A stretch of 64,000 bases of DNA, taken from NCBI RefSeq assembly GCF_033949425.1, contig NZ_JAXAVX010000001.1, positions 620,001-684,000 on the forward strand, written 5' to 3'. Source of the DNA: Patulibacter brassicae. GTDB taxonomy: Bacteria; Actinomycetota; Thermoleophilia; Solirubrobacterales; Solirubrobacteraceae. Positions 8,082-16,149 of the stretch are shown piece by piece; the stretch's first letter is position 1, and each line of letters begins with the position of its first letter. Under the pieces are notes generated by a model that was not told the DNA's origin, made no database searches, and saw only the letters and a list, made by a program, of their open reading frames with translations. Made by a program: the position numbers and the translations under genes.

Positions 8082-9515
8082 TCAGAAGCGACCCGCGGCC
8101 GGCACGACCGAGCCGAGCGGCGCCCCGGCCGACGGCGGCACCGGGTCCTCGGCCACGAGCCGACCCCGGACGCCGAGCCGCAGGCGCCGCATCGCGTCCT
8201 TCGGTCGCCCGGCGGCGTCGAGCGGCAGCGCCTCGCGCTCCGGTCCCCACCAGCTCGTCGCGTCGGTCACGCCCCACACGCCCAGGGCGTCGCACGACGC
8301 GTGCTGCCAGCAGGCGTCGGCCACCATCCCGAACGCCCGGGCGCCGTAGAGGCGCCACGCCGCCGTGACGGGCAGGCCGAGCGGCACGTCGACCTCGCTG
8401 AACTGCACGCGCAGGCCGAGCGCCTCGATCCGGGTCATCGTGTCGTCGAGCTGCGCCGGCGTGAGCTCGATCTCGGGCTTCAGGTGCCCCTGCAGCGCGA
8501 CCCCGTCGATCGGCGCGCCGGCCCGGACGAGCCGGCGCAGCATCCGCAGGACCCCGTCGCGGTGCGCGCCGGGGTTCTCGATCGCGTTGTCGGAGTACAG
8601 GAGCCGCGCGCCCGGGTCGGCCTCGCGAGCGAACCGGAAGGCGTGCTCGACGACGTCCGGGCCGATCGCCCGCCGCCAGATCGACGGCCAGTCCGAGCCG
8701 TCCGGCCGGATCGCCTCCGTCACGACGTCCCACGTCCGAGCCGTTCCGCGGTAGCGGCCGACGAGCGCCGCGACGTGCTGGCGCAGCGCCTCGAGCAGCA
8801 GCGGGCGCGTCCAGCCCTGGATCCGGTCGTCGAGCCACGCCGGCAGCTGGTCGTGCATGAGGAGCGTGTGGCCGTGGAGGCCGCCGCCGACGCTGCGGGC
8901 GAGCCCGCGCAGCCGGTCGGCGGCGTCGAAGAGGAACAAGCCGGGAAAGGGCTGCGTCGTGCGCATCTTCAGCGCGTTCTCGGTCATCGCGAAGCGGTAC
9001 TCGCGCCGGAACGCGTCGGCGACCCCCGGCCGGTCGAGCTGCTCGGGGCGCAGCGCCGCGCCGAGGGTGATCCGAACGGCGTCGAGATCGAGGTCCAGGC
9101 GGTCCACGTCGACGGTCGCGCAGGAGTCGCCGCGGCGCTCCAGGACGACGACCCGGCGCCCGGCGCGGACCGGCAGCGCCAGCACGATCCGCCGCTGGGC
9201 CCGGCGCGTCCGCGCCGTCCGCCGCGGGCCGCCGTCGACGCGCACCCCGATCCGACCCGTGCACCCGCCGGCGCGCAGCGCCAGTCGCGGACCCGCCGCC
9301 AGCGGGATCGGCCAAGCGACCGGGCCGCGGTCCAGGCGCACCCGCACGACGGCACCCGACGACGTACCCGGCCGGGCCAGCACCCGCCCGGGCAGCGCTG
9401 AGCGCTCCGCCTCGATCCCGCGGCGCAGGGGCTCGGCCGCGCCGGCGGGCGCGGCAGCGGGCAGCAGCGCGGCGGCGAGGACCGCCGCCGTCACGGATGA
9501 GCGCCTGGGGGGCAC
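8082..9515 (-). CDS. Secreted GH10 endo-xylanase-like protein
   Basis: A 477-aa protein with a signal peptide (hydrophobic core to ~residue 26, AGAAEP cleavage region). A beta-rich domain of ~100 residues follows that could bind carbohydrate. Residues ~165-430 match glycoside hydrolase family 10: AMTENALKMRTTQP, HGHTLLMHDQLPAWL, TWDVVTEAI with the acid/base Glu near 267, GVALQGHL, and VQFSEVDVPLG with the nucleophile Glu near 374. Both catalytic residues are present. It should cleave beta-1,4-xylan or a similar polymer outside the cell. Start GTG at 9515, with a TAGGGT hexamer 11 bases upstream. The gene stands alone between tsaD and rex on the same strand. Confidence 0.85.
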   Translation of the reverse strand: MPPRRSSVTAAVLAAALLPAAAPAGAAEPLRRGIEAERSALPGRVLARPGTSSGAVVRVRLDRGPVAWPIPLAAGPRLALRAGGCTGRIGVRVDGGPRRTARTRRAQRRIVLALPVRAGRRVVVLERRGDSCATVDVDRLDLDLDAVRITLGAALRPEQLDRPGVADAFRREYRFAMTENALKMRTTQPFPGLFLFDAADRLRGLARSVGGGLHGHTLLMHDQLPAWLDDRIQGWTRPLLLEALRQHVAALVGRYRGTARTWDVVTEAIRPDGSDWPSIWRRAIGPDVVEHAFRFAREADPGARLLYSDNAIENPGAHRDGVLRMLRRLVRAGAPIDGVALQGHLKPEIELTPAQLDDTMTRIEALGLRVQFSEVDVPLGLPVTAAWRLYGARAFGMVADACWQHASCDALGVWGVTDATSWWGPEREALPLDAAGRPKDAMRRLRLGVRGRLVAEDPVPPSAGAPLGSVVPAAGRF

Positions 9516-9581
9516 GTCGAGGCGCCACCCTACCGACGAGTCGGTCGAGCGCCGCGTGGACCGCCCCCGGCCCGCTCAGCC

Positions 9582-10568
9582 TCAGGCGGCGCGCTGCCCG
9601 CTGGCGTACGCCTCGAGGGCGATCGCCGCGTCGGGGTCGAGCGCGGGACGGAACCGCGCGACCGCCGCGATCATCGCCGCGTTGTCGGTGCAGAGGGACC
9701 GGTCGGGGATCGCGACGTCGGCGTCGAGGGCCTCGAGCCGGGCGCGCAGCGCGCCGTTCGCCGCGACGCCACCGCCGATCGCCACGCGGCGCAGCCCGGT
9801 CCGCTCGAGCGCGCGCTCGACGCGCACGGCCAGCGCCTCGACGACCGCGCGCTGGTAGCTCGCGGCGAGGTCCGCGCGGCGCCGCGCGGTCTCCTCCTCC
9901 CCGAGGTCGCGCACGGCGTAGAGCAGCGCCGTCTTCAAGCCCGAGAACGAGCAGTCCAGGCCGCGGACCTTCGCCCCGGTCGGGAAGGCGAACGCCGCCG
10001 GATCGCCGCCGGCGGCGAGGCGCTCGAGCGCCGGCCCGCCCGGGTAGGGCAGGCCGAGCAGGCGGGCGCCCTTGTCGATCGCCTCGCCCGCCGCGTCGTC
10101 GAGCGTGCCGCCGAGGCGGACGATCGCGTCGGGCCCGTCCACGCGCGAGAGGAACGTGTGTCCCCCCGACGCGACGAGCGCCACGAACGGCGGCTCGACG
10201 GCGAGCGGCCGCAGCGTCGCGGCGAGGACGTGGCCGTCGAGGTGATCGACCGGCACGAGCGGCACGTCGCGGGCGAGCGCCAGCGCCTTCGCCGCCTGCA
10301 GCCCGACGAGCAGCGCGCCGACGAGGCCCGGCCCCTGGGTGACCGCGATCCGGTCGACGTCCTCCAGCGCGGCGCCCGCGTCGCGCAGCGCCTGCTCGAT
10401 CACGAGGTCGCAGCGCTCGACGTGCGCCCGGGCGGCGAGCTCCGGCACGACGCCGCCGTAGGCGTCGTGGATCCCCTGGCTGGAGATGACGTTCGAGCGG
10501 ATCGTGCCGTCGTCGTCGACGACCGCCGCGCACGTGTCGTCGCAGCTCGTCTCGATCGCGAGGATCAC
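9582..10568 (-). CDS. tsaD: tRNA N6-adenosine threonylcarbamoyltransferase TsaD
   Basis: A 328-aa protein that transfers the threonylcarbamoyl group to A37 of ANN-decoding tRNAs with TsaB and TsaE. It begins VILAIETSCDDTCAAVVDDD. The ASKHA-fold metal site is visible as VDHLDGHV, and the nucleotide site as SGGHT and CTDNAAM near the C-terminus; GLKTAL and IGGGVAANG are also conserved. The GTG start at 10568 overlaps the rimI stop by 4 bases, which settles the start although the frame stays open upstream. Last gene of the LAETG-tsaE-tsaB-rimI-tsaD operon. Confidence 0.95.
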   Translation of the reverse strand: MILAIETSCDDTCAAVVDDDGTIRSNVISSQGIHDAYGGVVPELAARAHVERCDLVIEQALRDAGAALEDVDRIAVTQGPGLVGALLVGLQAAKALALARDVPLVPVDHLDGHVLAATLRPLAVEPPFVALVASGGHTFLSRVDGPDAIVRLGGTLDDAAGEAIDKGARLLGLPYPGGPALERLAAGGDPAAFAFPTGAKVRGLDCSFSGLKTALLYAVRDLGEEETARRRADLAASYQRAVVEALAVRVERALERTGLRRVAIGGGVAANGALRARLEALDADVAIPDRSLCTDNAAMIAAVARFRPALDPDAAIALEAYASGQRAA

Positions 10569-11251
10569 CGGCGGCGTCCCCCGCGCTCGGGCAGCGGCGG
10601 GACGACGTCGGGCGGGACGGGGCCCTTCGAGCCCGGCACCCCGGGCGCGCGTCCGTGGCGCGGGCCGGCGAGGTCGGGCACCGGGCCCTCGGCGCCCGGG
10701 ATGTCGTCGAGCCGGCCCTGCAGCGTGGCCGGCGTGCGCCACATGATCAGGGCGTCCTCGCCGTCGTCGCGGTAGTAGTTGCGTCGCGTGCCGACGGCGA
10801 CGAAGCCGAGCTCGTCGTACAGGCCGCGCGCCCCGCGGTTCGACGGTCGGACCTCGAGCGTCAGGCGCGCCTGCTCGCCGCCCGCCGCCTCGATGACGTG
10901 CAGCAGCAGCGCCCGGGCGATGCCCTCGCGCCGGCGGTTCGGGTCGACGCAGACGTTCATGACGTGGAACGCGTCGTCGTAGCGGCTGACGATCGCGTAG
11001 CCGACGAGCCCGCCGGTGGGCGGTCCCGGCGTCGCGCCGGTCGAGAAGGAGCGCGCGACGATCGAGAGGCCTCCGGGCTTCGCCGTCTCCAGCACGAACA
11101 TCGCCAGCGACCACGGCGCGCGGTAGCTGCGCCGCTCGATCGCCAGCACCTGCGGGAGGTCGGCGAACGCGAGCCGCTGGACCGCCGTGCCGCGCTGCGT
11201 GCCGCGGCGCTCGCGGGGGTCGGGGATCGGGCTGGGGACGAGGGGGCTCAC
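10565..11251 (-). CDS. rimI: GNAT N-acetyltransferase RimI-like
   Basis: A 228-aa acetyltransferase. The GNAT core lies at residues ~22-170, with VMNVCVDPNRRREGIARALL as the acetyl-CoA motif A and NRGARGLYDELGFVAVGTRRNYY as the C-terminal motif B region. RimI acetylates the N-terminus of ribosomal protein S18 in E. coli, and its place between tsaB and tsaD is the usual actinobacterial arrangement. A ~50-residue Pro/Gly/Arg-rich tail (RHGRAPGVPGSKGPVPPD) is unusual and probably disordered. Start GTG at 11251 overlaps tsaB by 4 bases. Confidence 0.88.
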   Translation of the reverse strand: MSPLVPSPIPDPRERRGTQRGTAVQRLAFADLPQVLAIERRSYRAPWSLAMFVLETAKPGGLSIVARSFSTGATPGPPTGGLVGYAIVSRYDDAFHVMNVCVDPNRRREGIARALLLHVIEAAGGEQARLTLEVRPSNRGARGLYDELGFVAVGTRRNYYRDDGEDALIMWRTPATLQGRLDDIPGAEGPVPDLAGPRHGRAPGVPGSKGPVPPDVVPPLPERGGRRR

Positions 11252-11973
11252 CGCTGGGCCGTCGGGATCGCGTCGGCTCCGCGAACGTACACCGGACGGA
11301 CCGCCTGCGGGCCTCGGGCGGCGACTCGGCGCCCGAGGCCGGCGAGCACGACGCCGTCGACCTCGTGCGCGCTCGGGTCCTCCGGGACGGGGACGCCGGC
11401 GGCGACGAGCGCGTCGCGGTGCGTCGCGGCCCCGTCGCCGACGGCGAGCCCGGGGCGGACGGGCAGCGCCGCGAGCGCCGCCTCCAGATCCGCGATCGGC
11501 ACGGCGGCGGGGAGGAGCCCCGCGCCGCCGTCGCGCAGGTCCCCGGGCCCGGCGAGCGTCAGGAACAGCTCCCGCCGGCGAGCGTCCTGGACGACGAGGA
11601 CGGGCGCCGCGCCCGGCGACGGCGCCCCGCCGGGCCGGTCGCCGAGCGCGGCGGCGGCCAGCGCGGCCGGGGTCGGGGTGCCCACGACCTCGGTCCCGAG
11701 CCCGAGCCCGAGCGCGCGGGCGCTCGAGACGCCGACCCGGATCCCCGTGAACGTCCCCGGCCCGAGGCCGACGACGATCCGGTCGACGGCCTCCAGCGCG
11801 CCCCCGGCCTCGGCGAGGGCGCGGCGGGCGAGCGGCAGCAGGCGACGGGTGTGGTCGGGCCGCGCCCCTGGCGCGGGCGTCTCGCGCGCGCCGGCGGCCG
11901 CGTCCGGCGACCGGCCGAGGGCCCCGGCGACGGTGGTGGGCGTCGCGGTGTCGAGGGCGAGCGTCCAGCTCAC
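11248..11973 (-). CDS. tsaB: tRNA threonylcarbamoyladenosine biosynthesis protein TsaB
   Basis: A 241-aa TsaD paralogue that forms the TsaB-TsaD heterodimer for t6A synthesis. It begins VSWTLALDTATPTTV and contains LGPGTFTGIRVGVSSARALG, the TsaB signature. GTG at 11973 is chosen because it overlaps the tsaE stop by 4 bases; the open frame upstream only duplicates tsaE DNA in another frame. Its stop overlaps rimI by 4 bases. Confidence 0.92.
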   Translation of the reverse strand: MSWTLALDTATPTTVAGALGRSPDAAAGARETPAPGARPDHTRRLLPLARRALAEAGGALEAVDRIVVGLGPGTFTGIRVGVSSARALGLGLGTEVVGTPTPAALAAAALGDRPGGAPSPGAAPVLVVQDARRRELFLTLAGPGDLRDGGAGLLPAAVPIADLEAALAALPVRPGLAVGDGAATHRDALVAAGVPVPEDPSAHEVDGVVLAGLGRRVAARGPQAVRPVYVRGADAIPTAQR

Positions 11974-12422
11974 GGGCGCCACCGCAGCTCGATCCGGCGG
12001 CCGTCGCCGCCGTCGTGGTGCAGGTCGACCTCCAGCCGCACCCGGTCGCCGAGCAGCGGCGCGACCGCGTCGGGCCACTCCACGAGGCCGATCGCGCCGC
12101 CGTCCAGCTCCTCGTCGACGAGCTCCTCGTCCTCGTCCCCCAGACCGGCGAGCCGGTAGAGGTCCAGGTGCGCGACGCGGCGGCCCTCCGGCAGGTCGTA
12201 GCGGTGGGCGAGCGCGAACGTCGGCGAGGTGACCGGCCCCGCGGCGCCGAGGGCGCGGGCGACCCCGCGCACGAGGGTCGTCTTGCCGGCCCCGAGGTCG
12301 CCGCGCAGCAGGACGACGTCGCCGGGCCTCAGGGCCACCGCGATCCGGGCGCCCAGGCGCTCGGTCTCCGCCGGCGTGGCGGTGCGCAGCGCGCCGGAGG
12401 GACGCGCCTCACCAGCGGACAT
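11970..12422 (-). CDS. tsaE: tRNA threonylcarbamoyladenosine biosynthesis ATPase TsaE
   Basis: A 150-aa P-loop protein with Walker A GDLGAGKTTLV (residues ~42-52), SPTFALAHRY, HLDLYRL and LVEWPDA, all typical of TsaE. It hydrolyses ATP to drive the TsaBD t6A cycle. Start ATG at 12422 (MSAGEARPSG). The upstream LAETG protein overlaps it by 14 bases, so translation is probably coupled; tsaB follows with a 4-base overlap. Confidence 0.93.
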   Translation of the reverse strand: MSAGEARPSGALRTATPAETERLGARIAVALRPGDVVLLRGDLGAGKTTLVRGVARALGAAGPVTSPTFALAHRYDLPEGRRVAHLDLYRLAGLGDEDEELVDEELDGGAIGLVEWPDAVAPLLGDRVRLEVDLHHDGGDGRRIELRWRP

Positions 12423-12741
12423 CGCTCGTCCGCAGCCGCAGGCCGGCGCCGCCGAGCAGCAGCGCGGCGCCGAGGAGCGTGAGCCCGCGCAGGTCGGCTC
12501 CGGTCTCGGCGAGCGCGTGCGGCCGGGCGGTCGCCCGCGCGTCGCGATCGGCGTCCTCGGTCCGGCGCCCGGACGGCGCGCGGTCGTCGGAGCGGGTCCC
12601 GGAGGACGGAGCCTCCAGCGCCGGCGGATCGCGCAGCAGCTCGCCGACGGCGGGCTCCTGGGCGGCGGACGGCAGCGCAGGGACGAGCGCCGCCACGCCG
12701 GTGGCGAGGAGCACCACCACGGGTCGGTGCCGGCCGTGCAT
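12409..12741 (-). CDS. Small secreted protein with LAETG-type sortase sorting signal
   Basis: A 110-aa protein. Residues 1-28 look like a signal peptide (MHGRHRPVVVLLATGVAALV, AAQ cleavage region). The middle is highly charged and probably disordered (SDDRAPSGRRTEDADRD). Residues 77-110 give LAETGA, a ~19-residue hydrophobic stretch (LTLLGAALLLGGAGL) and a short charged end (RLRTSDVRW), the classic tripartite cell-wall sorting signal, with LAxTG as used by some actinobacterial sortases. It is the first gene of the t6A operon and overlaps tsaE by 14 bases. A TATCAT -10 element lies 8 bases before the ATG. The role at the surface is unknown. Confidence 0.72.
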   Translation of the reverse strand: MHGRHRPVVVLLATGVAALVPALPSAAQEPAVGELLRDPPALEAPSSGTRSDDRAPSGRRTEDADRDARATARPHALAETGADLRGLTLLGAALLLGGAGLRLRTSDVRW

Positions 12742-12749
12742 CGCGGCGG

Positions 12750-12755
12750 ATGATA
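12750..12755 (-). promoter_or_regulatory. -10 element for the LAETG-tsaEB-rimI-tsaD operon
   Basis: TATCAT is 8 bases from the ATG at 12741, so the transcript should be leaderless or nearly so. Confidence 0.5.
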
Positions 12756-12912
12756 GGTGCCCCGGCCGGGACCACGACGAGCGCCGGGCCAGCGCGCGCG
12801 GGACGGGCGGCGGGTACCGGCGCGCGCACCGGCGGTAGCCTTCCCCGTCCGTCCGCTCGCCCCGGCGCGGCCGCCGTCCGCGCCCGCCGACCCGGCAGGG
12901 ACGTCGCTTCCG

Positions 12913-14274
12913 ATGCCTCGCTCCTCCTCCCTCCAGCGGCTCCAGGCCCTGCGCGCGACCGAGACCGGCCGCGCCGCCGAGCTGGCGGCGGCGTCGATGC
13001 TGAACAACGCGATCCAGCTGCTCTTCACGGTGCTGCTGGCGCGCCTCCTGGGCAAGACGGGCTACGCGTCCCTCGCGGCGCTCGTGGCCGCGTTCCTCAT
13101 CATGCAGGTGTCCGGCCAGGCGATCCAGGCGGCCGCGGCGCGCGCGATCGTCCGCTGGACGGCGCAGGGGCACCACGAGCCCTACCGCGAGGTCTCGGCG
13201 TGGACGCGGCAGGTGCTCGTGCTCGCCGTGGTGCTCTTCGTCCTCGGCGTCGTGTTCCGCGCGCCGCTGGCGCAGCTCATCGGCGTCGACAGCCACCGCG
13301 GGGCGGCCGGCCTGCTGCCGGTGACCGGCGCGCTGTGGCTGCTCGTCTGCCTGCAGCGCGGCGCGCTGCAGGGGCTGCGCGACTTCGACGCCGTCGCCGG
13401 CTCGATCGTGCTCGAGGCGGTGCTGCGGCTCGTCGCGGCGCTCGTCTTCGTCACGGTCGCGCCGATCGTGTGGGACGGAACCGAGGTCACCGGCGCGTTC
13501 GCCGCGGCCCCGGCGGCCTTCGCCATCCTCGCCTTCGGCATGGATCGCCGGCTGCGGCGGCTGCACGTCCACGGCGAGGTCGCCGCGGGCGACCGGCCGA
13601 CCCCGCTCTCCGCGCTCGCCCGCGCCGAGGGCACGGTGATCCTCTCGCTGCTGCTCGTGGCGATCATGCAGAACGTCGACACGATCCTCGCCAAGCGCGA
13701 GTTCGCCGACGAGATCGCCAGCTCCTACGCGGCCGCCGCCGTGGCCGCGAAGGCGGTGGTCTGGGTCGCCGTCGGGGTCGCGCTGCACCTGCTGCCCGAG
13801 GCGACCAGGCGCGCGGTCGCGGGCGAGAACCCGCACCCGATCCTCCGTCGCGCGATCCTCTTCCTGCTGCTCATCGGCACGCCGGCGATCGCGATCTTCG
13901 TCGCGATCCCCGGCTTCCTGCTGCGCACGGCGTTCGGGCCGGACTTCGACGTCGCCTCGGAGGCGCTGCCGCTGCTCGGCGGCGCGATGCTCCTCCTCTC
14001 GATCACGCTCATGGCCGTGCAGTACCTCTCGGCGATCGGACGCCACCGCCACCTCGTGCCCCTGTTCGCGCTCGCCGTCGTGGAGATCGCCCTCCTCTCG
14101 CGCCAGGGCTGGAGCGCCGCGGAGTTCGCGACGATCGTGCTCGTCGGCCAGGCGGTCGCCGCCGTCGTGACGCTGGGGCTCGCGTGGTTCAGCCGACCGG
14201 CCCCCGGCGTGCGCGAGGAGCCGCTGCCCGAGCCCGCGGCCCCGGCGCGCGACCTCAGCGCCGGCCCGGCCTGA
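12913..14274 (+). CDS. Oligosaccharide/lipopolysaccharide flippase-like membrane protein (MATE/Wzx type)
   Basis: A 453-aa integral membrane protein with about 12 hydrophobic helices. The start (LNNAIQLLFTVLLARLLGKT) and RGALQGLRDFDAVAGSIVLE resemble polysaccharide biosynthesis proteins of the MOP exporter superfamily that flip lipid-linked sugars. LLVAIMQNVDTILAKREF is a further conserved region. The C-terminal ~35 residues are Pro/Glu-rich and cytoplasmic. Start ATG at 12913 begins the first amphipathic segment; upstream in-frame sequence lies in the divergent promoter region. It stands alone, with no glycosyltransferases nearby, so the substrate is unknown. Confidence 0.78.
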   Translation: MPRSSSLQRLQALRATETGRAAELAAASMLNNAIQLLFTVLLARLLGKTGYASLAALVAAFLIMQVSGQAIQAAAARAIVRWTAQGHHEPYREVSAWTRQVLVLAVVLFVLGVVFRAPLAQLIGVDSHRGAAGLLPVTGALWLLVCLQRGALQGLRDFDAVAGSIVLEAVLRLVAALVFVTVAPIVWDGTEVTGAFAAAPAAFAILAFGMDRRLRRLHVHGEVAAGDRPTPLSALARAEGTVILSLLLVAIMQNVDTILAKREFADEIASSYAAAAVAAKAVVWVAVGVALHLLPEATRRAVAGENPHPILRRAILFLLLIGTPAIAIFVAIPGFLLRTAFGPDFDVASEALPLLGGAMLLLSITLMAVQYLSAIGRHRHLVPLFALAVVEIALLSRQGWSAAEFATIVLVGQAVAAVVTLGLAWFSRPAPGVREEPLPEPAAPARDLSAGPA

Positions 14275-14306
14275 CCCGCGGTCCGCGGCTCGGATCCGGC
14301 GGGCGC

Positions 14307-15131
14307 TCAGCGCGGTCCGGTCCCCGCGTGCGGTCCGACGCCGCGCAGCCCGCCGGCGAGCAGCGCGACCGCCGCGACCGGCACCGTCGCGGGGAGCGTG
14401 TCGACGACCCAGAACAGCAGGTCGAAGGCGATCCCCAGGACGAGCAGGAGCACCGCGGCGCGGACGCGCAGCGCCCGGCTCGCCCCCTCGGCCGCGAGGA
14501 CGGCGCCGAGGACGCCGGCGACGAACACGTCGCCGTAGCCCAGCGACGCCCGCTCGAGCGACAGGTACTGCAGCTGCGGCAACCCGGCGGCGGGGACCGC
14601 GGCGTTCAGGGTCGCGTTCGGGGCGTCGAGGGCGCTGGAGAACACGAGCACCGCGTCGATCGCCGCCATCGCCACGAGCCCGACCCGGATCCAGGTCGTG
14701 CCGGACGGGGTCGCGGTCGTCACGGCCCCGACGAGGAGCCGCCCGAGCGCCACGCAGCTCAGCGCGGTGATCGCCAGGGCGGCGATGTCCCCCGCGCGCT
14801 CGCCCTCGCTCGCGATCGCCACGACGAGCAGGGGGACCGCCCCGAGCGCCCACCAGGGGCGGGGCCGACCGACGAGCGCCCAGCCGAGCGTCGCCGCCGC
14901 CAGCGGCGGCAGGGCGACGAGCGCCAGCCAGGTGAGGACGTCCGCGGCGTCCGGCAGGACCGCGAGGCCCGCGACGACGACCGCGATCGACCCCGGCAGC
15001 ACGAGCGACCACCAGCGCCCGCCGAAGCGCGCGGCCCAGCGCGGGAGCCCGGCGGCGGGCAGCAGCACGAGCAGCGCCTGCAGGACGGTGAAGGCGAGCG
15101 TCGGCCAGCGGAAGGGCAGCGGATCCAGCAC
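14307..15131 (-). CDS. Polytopic membrane protein with GxGD motif; possible presenilin/SPP-like protease
   Basis: A 274-aa protein with 8-9 hydrophobic helices. Three features line up with GxGD aspartyl proteases of the presenilin/signal peptide peptidase group: an Asp inside a helix (AAIDAVLVF, D159), LGYGDVFVAGVLGAVLAAEG with GYGD at 198-201, and a late LPATVP (246-251) where the family has a PAL motif. The Tyr of the family YD is Ile here. Prepilin peptidases also have GxGD, but they continue with a KL-type motif not seen here. If correct, it would cleave peptides within the membrane. Start ATG at 15131 lies 10 bases after the UDG stop, so the two are co-transcribed. Function is inference. 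Confidence 0.55.
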   Translation of the reverse strand: MLDPLPFRWPTLAFTVLQALLVLLPAAGLPRWAARFGGRWWSLVLPGSIAVVVAGLAVLPDAADVLTWLALVALPPLAAATLGWALVGRPRPWWALGAVPLLVVAIASEGERAGDIAALAITALSCVALGRLLVGAVTTATPSGTTWIRVGLVAMAAIDAVLVFSSALDAPNATLNAAVPAAGLPQLQYLSLERASLGYGDVFVAGVLGAVLAAEGASRALRVRAAVLLLVLGIAFDLLFWVVDTLPATVPVAAVALLAGGLRGVGPHAGTGPR

Positions 15132-15141
15132 GGCCTGCCTC

Positions 15142-15948
15142 TCAGGACCCGCCGAACAGCGGCAGCTGATCGGCGGCCGGGACCGGCGACGCCGGAGCGG
15201 CGGACCGCGAACCGTCGTCCGCCTCCGGCGCGGCCGGTGCCAGCGGCGCGTCGCCGGACGGCGTCGAGCCGGCCGCCGCGGTCGCCGTCGCCGCGGGCAC
15301 CGGGTCGGGCGGCACCGGCAGCGTCAGGAGCGCCGGCAGCCGGGCGACGTCGTCGCGCAGCGCCGCGACCGCGTCCTCGGCGTAGAGCGCCGCCGCGGGG
15401 TCGTAGAGCGGCAGCAGGCGCACCGCGCGGCGCCCGATCGTGCGGAGCTCGTCCCGCCCGTGGACGCGCCGGATCGGGGCGGGATCGCCACGCAGGAGCT
15501 TCGTCGCGAAGGCCCCCAGCGCGACGACGACCCGCGGGCGCACGAGCTCGACCGTCCGCGCGAGGTAGCCGGCGCAGTGCGCGACCTCCTCGGGCAGCGG
15601 GTCGCGGTTGTCCGGCAGGCGGCAGCGCAGGACCGTCGTGCGGTAGGTCCGGTCGGGATCGAGCCCGGCGCCGCGCAGCAGCTCGTCGAGCAGCCGGGCG
15701 GGCTCGCCGACGAGCGGCAGGCCCTGGCGGTCCTCGGCTCGTCCCGGCGCCGTCCCCACGAGCAGCAGGTCGGCGTCCGGGTCGCCGCGACCGAAGACGA
15801 CGGTCGTGCGCGCGGCGGCCAGCTGCGGGCAGCGGCGGCACCCGCGGGCGTCGCGCGCCAGGGCCTCGAGGGCGGCGCGGCGGGAGCCCGGATCGCCGCG
15901 GGTCGGGTCGTCCTCGGGCGCGGCGGCGTTCGACGGACCCGCGGGCAT
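15142..15948 (-). CDS. Uracil-DNA glycosylase, Fe-S family (family 4/5-like)
   Basis: A 268-aa repair glycosylase. Four cysteines fit a [4Fe-4S] ligand set: GCRRCPQL (two), VLRCRLPDNRDP and VAHCAGYL. GTAPGRAEDRQGLPLVG is the active-site motif A (family 4 has GEAPG; Thr replaces Glu), and VHGRDEL corresponds to the His-containing motif. Residues ~205-268 form a long Ala/Pro-rich tail ending QLPLFGGS, which matches the QLxLF beta-clamp-binding consensus. It removes uracil from deaminated DNA. Start ATG at 15948; a TAGCCT hexamer lies 9 bases upstream. The downstream gene is a possible membrane protease. Confidence 0.88.
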   Translation of the reverse strand: MPAGPSNAAAPEDDPTRGDPGSRRAALEALARDARGCRRCPQLAAARTTVVFGRGDPDADLLLVGTAPGRAEDRQGLPLVGEPARLLDELLRGAGLDPDRTYRTTVLRCRLPDNRDPLPEEVAHCAGYLARTVELVRPRVVVALGAFATKLLRGDPAPIRRVHGRDELRTIGRRAVRLLPLYDPAAALYAEDAVAALRDDVARLPALLTLPVPPDPVPAATATAAAGSTPSGDAPLAPAAPEADDGSRSAAPASPVPAADQLPLFGGS

Positions 15949-16149
15949 CGGGCACCGAGGCTAGTGGACCGCTCGCGCACGCCGGCCGGCCGCGGCCCGC
16001 GCCGCGCCGACCGCCGGGGCCGGTCGCGCGGGGCCCGGCCCGCCAGGAACGCCCACGGCGCCGGGAGGATGTCCCATACTGCGCCTATCCGTGACGCGCC
16101 TCACGCGCGCGTCGCCCGTCGTTCCACCCCGCGACCCGGGAACCCCTGC

